DNA of 64,000 bases from assembly GCA_030762895.1 (NCBI GenBank), contig JAUPTC010000019.1, positions 806,001 through 870,000 of the forward strand. The letters run 5' to 3'. Under the pieces are notes generated by a model. That model was not told the DNA's origin. It saw nothing but the letters and a program-made list of their open reading frames with translations, and made no database searches. Positions 57,956-64,000 of this stretch are shown piece after piece. The translations under genes were made by a program, and so were the position numbers. The number at the start of each line of letters is the position of its first letter. Position 1 is the stretch's first letter. The stretch is from Sophora flavescens. Taxonomy: Eukaryota; Streptophyta; Magnoliopsida; Fabales; Fabaceae.

Positions 57956-60900
57956 ATCTATCATCTTTCACCTTTCTTGTAGCTCTTATAGGCCCCTTAA
58001 TAAAAGAATTGATGTGAAACTCATGCAAGAAGAGAAGGCAATGGTTAGTCATACTTGTGGTTTTTGCCATGGTTATGCTTCATCTCCCCAAAACATGGAG
58101 TAACCACTTAAGAGGGCAATAGAATCTTACTGTTTTGTTGGGCATGCATTCAGAGAAGAGAGGCTTGAGAACATAAATGACATCCATATGAAAAAAAGAA
58201 TTTGAGCCTTTCTAAAACCACACAACATCAATTTTGTAGGAAATGAGATTAATTAATCATTGAATGATAAAACTGATGACATTGAAAGGACTATGCATAA
58301 TGATATGAGGAGGAAATATATAATTTCAGTTAAAATGCAGTAAAGCAATAGTGATTTAAGGAAGTCAAATGGATTAGTATTTAAAAAGCATAGATGACAT
58401 TGTGTCTTATATGTGTCAACTCAAGTTAACCATCCCCTAGAAACCTTATTAATAGAAAAGACAGTATTAACAATAACCATCCTCAGAACATTGATTCCAA
58501 ATAAATTAATTGTACTGTACTGCATGTGCAGTATATTGATATTTTATTAAATAATCATGGGAAGCAACACGTGTAAAACTGAAATGAAGTAGCAAATTCA
58601 GCCACCTAGAAGATTGTTCTTTTGAATTGCAGGATGTTCCTTTTCAATATCTTCATAAATTGATTGCATCAAAACTAATACATATTTGAATTGCAAGAAT
58701 ACTACTTTTAGCATTATAGTTGGAAGTCCAAAGCAGTAAAATATAAGACACAGTTTATTCCAAAAGAAGTATCCCCATGAAAGAAATGATAGCATACACC
58801 AACTAAAATATAAGACACATCTTATTTCAGAAGAAGTATTCCAAATACACTTCCACGCACTTTACACGTCATTCTTATTCAAGGATCTCAAATCGACTCA
58901 ACCTATGGCATACATATTTTGAAAAAAACTGGAACAAATATGAACTTTGGTCAAAAACTCGTGTGCATTTTTCATCAAGTGTGATAAGCATGGAATATAT
59001 CAACCCAAATCACATAAACAACTTAAATACACTTGAAAAGAAAAAATTATAAATAAAATACTCACAAAATAAAATAAAATATAGGAAACTCATCTGTCAT
59101 CTTAGACAAGCAAGAGCTTCAAGCTCAATAGACTAATCCTTCATATAATCAAGCTGGTTAAAAAAGAGATAAGAGAAAAAAGAAAAAGAGCATCAATTTG
59201 TTAGAAAAAATCAATCCCAATAACTAAGAAAAATAGAGGTGAAAGGGGACTCAACCAAATTGTGTAAAATAGACAAAACTCTTCTTCTCAACCAATCAGC
59301 AAGCCTAAGGTGCAAGTTCTCTAGCAATTCCAAGTATTGCAGAGCATGGATTACTCAATTCTTATGGGAGCTTGAGAGAAAGTAGCCAGAAAGTAATAAA
59401 GGCACTGCACTGAAAAAAATAAAGGAAATATGAAAGAGAGAGATGAATAAAGTGTGAATAGAAAGATAAGAGAAAAAGGCTGGATGGTAAAGATATCAGA
59501 TAACATTAGAGTACCTTAGCTAATACTTCAACAATTTCTTTGAAGTCCACGTAGGTTGAGACATTAGATTTAGCTAAAAACTCATCAATCAAACCGACCC
59601 CAATATTATAACCCATTAAGAATGGGCCACATGAAAGGGAAGTATGCTTGAATCATATTTTATTTTTTTAATAAACGCTTGAATCATATCATAAAAATAG
59701 GAACTCATAACTATGCAATGAAATCCCTTTGTTATAAAAATTGTGCATTAAAATGTATTACTGGAGCACAACCAATAAAATATAAGTGAAACTGTGCGTG
59801 TTCACTTAGTTCAAATAAACAATGTGCAAGACTTTAAGTTAACTATCCTATGATAGAGTACTTTTTTTAAAAAAAATCTTAAAGAATAATTAATTTTAAT
59901 GTACAGAACCAAATAAAGCAAGAAAAATGTGAGAAAATCTGGAAAAAAAAATGTAGAAATACACCAATAGTATAATCCCCAGACAACCATTGAATCAAAA
60001 TCCCAGTATAATTTACTTTTCGTAGATGCTAGAAATTGTCTACATAATGAATCTAGGGGGATGGAGACTAACGTTCATGAGATCAGGGCCTTATAATTAC
60101 ATTAATTTGGAGAATAAAATTCAGATACAAAACCTGACTGAAAGGAGAGCAAGGATAAGCATAGGTGGGACGATTTTGAGGATGAGAGCCTCTTCCTTGA
60201 CAATCTATGTAACATTGAAGATAAAAAAACACGGGGGATTTGGAAATAGAAAAGTAAAATGTAAAGGGAAAGGGGGAAAGCATGTAAAAAGAGAAAAAGA
60301 GATAAGAAGATAAGAGAAGAGTGAAATTTGGACAGTGACATACAGATCCTACACCCATATTTCCTGTTTATGTGGCTATAAAAACTTTATGGTGAAACTA
60401 AGGAAAACAATATGAAGCAACAATTCTTCGAGTAAAGGTTGTCAATAGTGATAGGTGGTATATTTCAAGTGAAAGTTTAGAACACTTGACAACATTTGCT
60501 GCATTGAATAAAAAGTGAATATGGAGTACATAAGAGATAATGGCAGTGAAAATAAGGCCTTCTCTATATGAAAGTGAACTGGATAAGTGTATAATCTCTT
60601 CCATGGAAGTATTTTAACACATCTCATATGATCTGCCTTCTTAGAATCGTATGCTATAATTTTACTCTAGGAGAAAGCACAGACTTTTACTGCCGGGACA
60701 CAATCTATATCCAATTTGCTATCACCTATTGCAATGAGTTCATTGTATTGTGAGTGGAAATATCTTGGTTAACAGCTTATAAAATCATTTTACAATTATC
60801 AATGCTTACCATAAATTTAACTATTGTTTCAACATGGTTTTTATCTAGCAAATAGCAATGCTCCTTTTGAATGCAAAGGTTTTAGCATTATATGTGCATC

Positions 60901-61121
60901 CATAAGCATAGTGAGCACTCTGCACTCTAAGAAAATTTGACCCATACTGCACTCAAATTAACCTTCTAACAAAACAAAAAAAAGCTAACATAATTATCCC
61001 TCAAAATGTAGGATAACTCAAACTTAAGAGTGATATTATAAAATACAAAGCATGTGCAGTACAATTTTAACTTTCTAAAACTTCTTCAAAAACATAAAAG
61101 ACTACCAAATCCCCTTTATCT

Positions 61122-61159
<38 letters not shown>

Positions 61160-62709
61160 CACATAATATTGTAAATCATTCAAACATACATATAAATAAG
61201 GAAATGAAAAGTATAGTATTACCCATGGAAACATCTCAACTAACAGAAAACTCCACACACCCAAAAATAAAATAAAATAAGACAGATGTATGAAACGGTG
61301 AAATGTATGCCTTACCTTTTTTCTAGGTAACAAACACTTCTCCTAAAAGAATAGAAAATCATTTGCCTCGTGTTTACTGTGGAGTGAGCCTATAGTTTAG
61401 TCTACATCTAGCAATGCATGGGCATTCCTAGTACTCCCATAGCTAGCAGACCCTCCTTACCATAGTACAACAGGATATATTTTGAAGAAAAAAATATAAC
61501 TTAGTCCAGCAGCCCACTTCATATCCATATGAAACTACTAACAGACCTATTCCAAGTATACTCCAGCGCATAAAAAGTAGACGGATCAATGAAAATCAAT
61601 GCTTCAGCCACAATCATATGCATGATGATGCAAATCAATGAAACTCTAGTACACCAAAAATTATCTGTTACCCCAATTAAGATATTGCAATTGGGAAGAT
61701 GGATAGAGTTGTGAACTAAGATATTACACTTACCCATCTCCATTTTCTAAAGTTCATTTCTGGCCAATTTTCCAATTGCTTATTCCCAAGCAAAGGGAAC
61801 ATATATCCCTAATGTATGGGAACAAATTGATATGGGAACTTTTGAAAAGTTTGGATGATACATAATATGGTAATTATATAAATAAGTAGTAGTGGTTGAT
61901 ATTTTTTTACCATGAGATGCATACTGAAATTTATGCCAGCAAATCATAAATCAATCTTAACATTTACCTTGAACTATAGGTGTAACACTCCATCAAAACC
62001 CTACCACCTACTTAATGTTGATTTGCTTAATGAAAATCAATAGCATATGTAATCACTTTAGAAACACGGGTCAGAAGCACAACATGAATCAATACCTTGG
62101 GTGCAGAGCCAACAGAAGATGCAGAGCAGTTTGTGCAAAGAGGGAACCTATTCACTATGGAGCCATCAGCCTTTAGTCCACTAATATTGAAACTAACTTT
62201 CTGACTATTCTAACCGAGATATACCAAATTAATGGCAAGAAAACTCTTACTTCCAATGATGCAGGTCCAAATGGGAGCGCATGGCTTATGAAGGGAAGCA
62301 GGATAATTGCTCCTAGACAGGATTGGATGCAGGTGGAAAGAAGGGTGCCTGCTGTTTTGCCTCCTAGCTTTTGTTTGTTTTGGTTCTTCTTAGGAAGCAT
62401 GTTGCTATTTAGTCTCTGCCTAATGGGGCTTTGTAGAGAGGCTGGTTAATCTCATCAGGCATCACCCCAATTTAAATAAAAAGTAATAAAGCATAGAGAA
62501 TTGAGAAAAAAAAACGTAAATTGCTTCTAAACGTTGTTTATCTTGTCACGATTCTAAAAAAATATTCGTACTTTTCATCATCTTCAATGTTGAAGCAAGC
62601 TAAAGCTCATATGTTAAACTCTAACTATTAGACCTGCAAGAAATCACACAAAATATAAAATTAATTAAGGTAACTTCTGCAAGCCAATACAAATGGCCGA
62701 AGCAGTAAA
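57956..62709. other. Long AT-rich intergenic stretch without recognisable genes
   Basis: Frames of 60-95 codons at 58598, 60026, 60083, 60398, 61519 and 62173 have no domain or codon texture that I trust. No tRNA, rRNA or LTR terminus was recognised. Confidence 0.45.
61126..61158. repeat. TA microsatellite
   Basis: About 33 bases of TA repeat, followed by ACACATAATATTG. Confidence 0.95.
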
Positions 62710-62732
62710 CACTAGTGCAATAAGTGCTTTTT

Positions 62733-63085
62733 ACGTCAGTTAAAATTGATTTTTTACGTCAGAATACTGACTGACGTAAATACAGCTGACGTTGAAAGTT
62801 AAAATTTTAACGTCAGTTGAGAACTGACGTTAAATATAAAACTATTAACGTCGGTTCTTTAACACAACTGACGTTAATTTTGTAAAAATTAACGTCAGTT
62901 CTTTAAGAACGGACGTTAATTTTGTAAAAACTAACGTCAGTTGTTATAAAGAACTGACGTTAAAGGTCTTAAGTTTAACGTCAGTTGTAATAAACAATTG
63001 ACGTTAATAGTGTAATGTATATTTTATAAAATACTATTAACGTCAGTTGTTTGATACAACTGACGTTAATAGTATTTTTTTAAAT
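62733..63085. repeat. Subterminal AACGTCAGTT repeats of the CACTA element
   Basis: About fifteen copies of AACGTCAGTT or its reverse complement AACTGACGTT, mostly paired head to head with 8-14 bp loops (for example near 62810, 62889, 62931, 63040). Such motifs bind the TNPA-like protein in En/Spm-type elements; here the protein is not visible. Confidence 0.9.
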
Positions 63086-63301
63086 TCAGTTTTAAAATAT
63101 CACTCCCCTCAGCTATCCCTGCATTCAGTAAATATCCCAGTAACACAGAATATCACACACATTACAGAATTGCAAAGGAAAAATGGAACAATGATCCATA
63201 TGTACCTGTTCAAAAACAATATATATTTATTAACATAGGTTATAACTCAAAATAAATACAAAAATATAAGTAAAAATAAATGTATACTAAGTTTAAACTA
63301 C

Positions 63302-64000
63302 CTATATCAATATCCCTTCGTGATGATCATCACGAGTGACATGTACATCGTCCACCTGTGTCTCCTCGATTATAGTAGGCATGTTTGTTGAAAAAGAAGG
63401 AGTCTCAGGAATATCAAGATTTGAATCTTCATTTTCATCACTACCATTATACATGCTTTTTCCTTGGAGAACCACGGACAACCTTTTGTTAGAAGGATCA
63501 GTGATGTAGAACACTTGTTTTGCTTGGGAAGCCATTATGAAAGGCTCATTTATATGACCTAACTTGTTGAGGTCTACCAATGTGAACCCCAATTCGTCGG
63601 TTTGTACACCACCGTTACTATCAACCCACTTATATTTAAATACCGGCACCGTGAGCTTAGTGTAATCGAGCACCCAAATATCTTCAATATATCCAAAGTA
63701 AGGTCTCGGTGCTTTAACGGGTTTTGTGTCCTTTGCACTAGAGAAGTACATTGCTTCGGCCACGATCATAACCCCACTATTTTGCATGGTACTCTTGTTA
63801 TCTTGTTCCTTTGTATAAAAGGAAAAGTTATTTATGTCGTATCCGCTCCAACATATGACATTGAAGCTAGGCCCACGTGCTAGCCATCTTACGTCATCAG
63901 AAGTAGTGCTACCATCCTTAAGCATTTCTTCCTTGAACCATGGTAAGAGAGTCTTGTTATGCTTGTTCAACAACCACCTTTCGCTCATTCGAGGATTTTC
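63302..64000 (-). CDS. CACTA transposase-associated protein, DUF4216 end, partial
   Basis: An open minus frame enters at the window edge and ends at TAG 63304-63302. It reads VRWLARGPSFNVICWSGYDI, STMQNSGVMIVAEAMYFSS, PRPYFGYIEDIWVLDY, VFKYKWVDSNGGVQTDELGF and FIMASQAKQVFYITDPSNK, the DUF4216 domain at the C-terminus of plant TNP2-type CACTA transposases. An acidic, non-conserved tail follows. No stops or shifts are seen in 230 codons, so the element may have been active recently. The catalytic transposase domain lies beyond the window. Confidence 0.88.
   Translation of the reverse strand, partial: ENPRMSERWLLNKHNKTLLPWFKEEMLKDGSTTSDDVRWLARGPSFNVICWSGYDINNFSFYTKEQDNKSTMQNSGVMIVAEAMYFSSAKDTKPVKAPRPYFGYIEDIWVLDYTKLTVPVFKYKWVDSNGGVQTDELGFTLVDLNKLGHINEPFIMASQAKQVFYITDPSNKRLSVVLQGKSMYNGSDENEDSNLDIPETPSFSTNMPTIIEETQVDDVHVTRDDHHEGILI

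Larger units (their letters stand above)
62710..64000. mobile_element. CACTA (En/Spm) DNA transposon, one end, continuing past the window
   Basis: Starts CACTAGTGCAATAAGTGC, a CACTA-type terminal inverted repeat. It is followed by dense subterminal hairpins and then by the 3' end of a TNP2-type transposase gene reading towards the terminus. The other end is outside the window, so the 3-bp target duplication cannot be confirmed. Confidence 0.85.

Noticed and set aside
60026..60358. Overlapping frames of 79-95 codons on both strands
   Set aside because: Mutually overlapping, low-complexity, no recognisable motif.
62733..63085. CRISPR-like array of short repeats
   Set aside because: Repeats are in both orientations with hairpin spacing next to a CACTA terminus in a plant genome.

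Overview
The window is nuclear plant DNA made mostly of nested LTR retrotransposons, with scraps of low-copy genes between them. The envelope-like Sirevirus, the very long chromovirus-type LTRs starting TGTAACACC, the CGGCCG-palindromic Athila-type LTR and the F-box/F-box-associated family all resemble temperate legumes (clover or Medicago type). That placement is inference; the sequence cannot name the species. No intact, confidently functional host gene is present.

Layout. 1-2367: 5' end of an Athila-type Ty3/gypsy element on the minus strand (gag, PBS, LTR). 2372-16043: minus-strand Sirevirus (Ty1/copia) DNA arranged LTR-gag-pol-env-like and then, with no LTR between, a second gag-pol segment cut on the left by the Athila LTR. 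16044-16783: an env-like relic and an inverted Sirevirus LTR end. 16784-18521: AT-rich host DNA with a MITE, ending in the last exon piece of an F-box gene. 18522-37804: a 19.3-kb non-autonomous chromovirus-type element (family A) bounded by a 5-bp target duplication. Its 5' LTR holds a 4.5-kb solo LTR (family B), and its interior holds a duplicated LTR/leader segment separated by a CACTA transposase fragment. 37805-41052: the rest of the F-box gene, its upstream DNA, a TA microsatellite and an RNase H relic. 41053-49942: a second family B LTR with a 4.4-kb family C solo LTR nested in it. 49943-51372: host DNA with a 262-bp tandem repeat and the last part of a PPR gene. 51373-55233: an inverted family A solo LTR splitting that PPR gene. 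55234-62709: PPR upstream part, an LRR relic and otherwise non-coding DNA. 62710-64000: one end of a CACTA transposon with subterminal hairpins and the C-terminal end of its transposase.

Insertion order can be read from the nesting. Family A went into the F-box gene and B then went into A. B landed beside the RNase H relic and C then went into B. A separate A copy entered the PPR gene and shrank to a solo LTR. Four target duplications (CCGGG/TCGGG, TTTGA/TTTAA, ACCGA, CATTC) support this.

The most unusual pattern is inside the large TGTAACACC-type LTRs. Families A, B and C share a donor-like GGTAAG site and, about 1.5-6.5 kb downstream, an AG directly before an ATG. In B and C that ATG opens a coding-like frame whose 3' half aligns between families. 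This suggests a spliced mini-gene carried in the LTR itself. It is a hypothesis from reading the sequence and needs transcript data.
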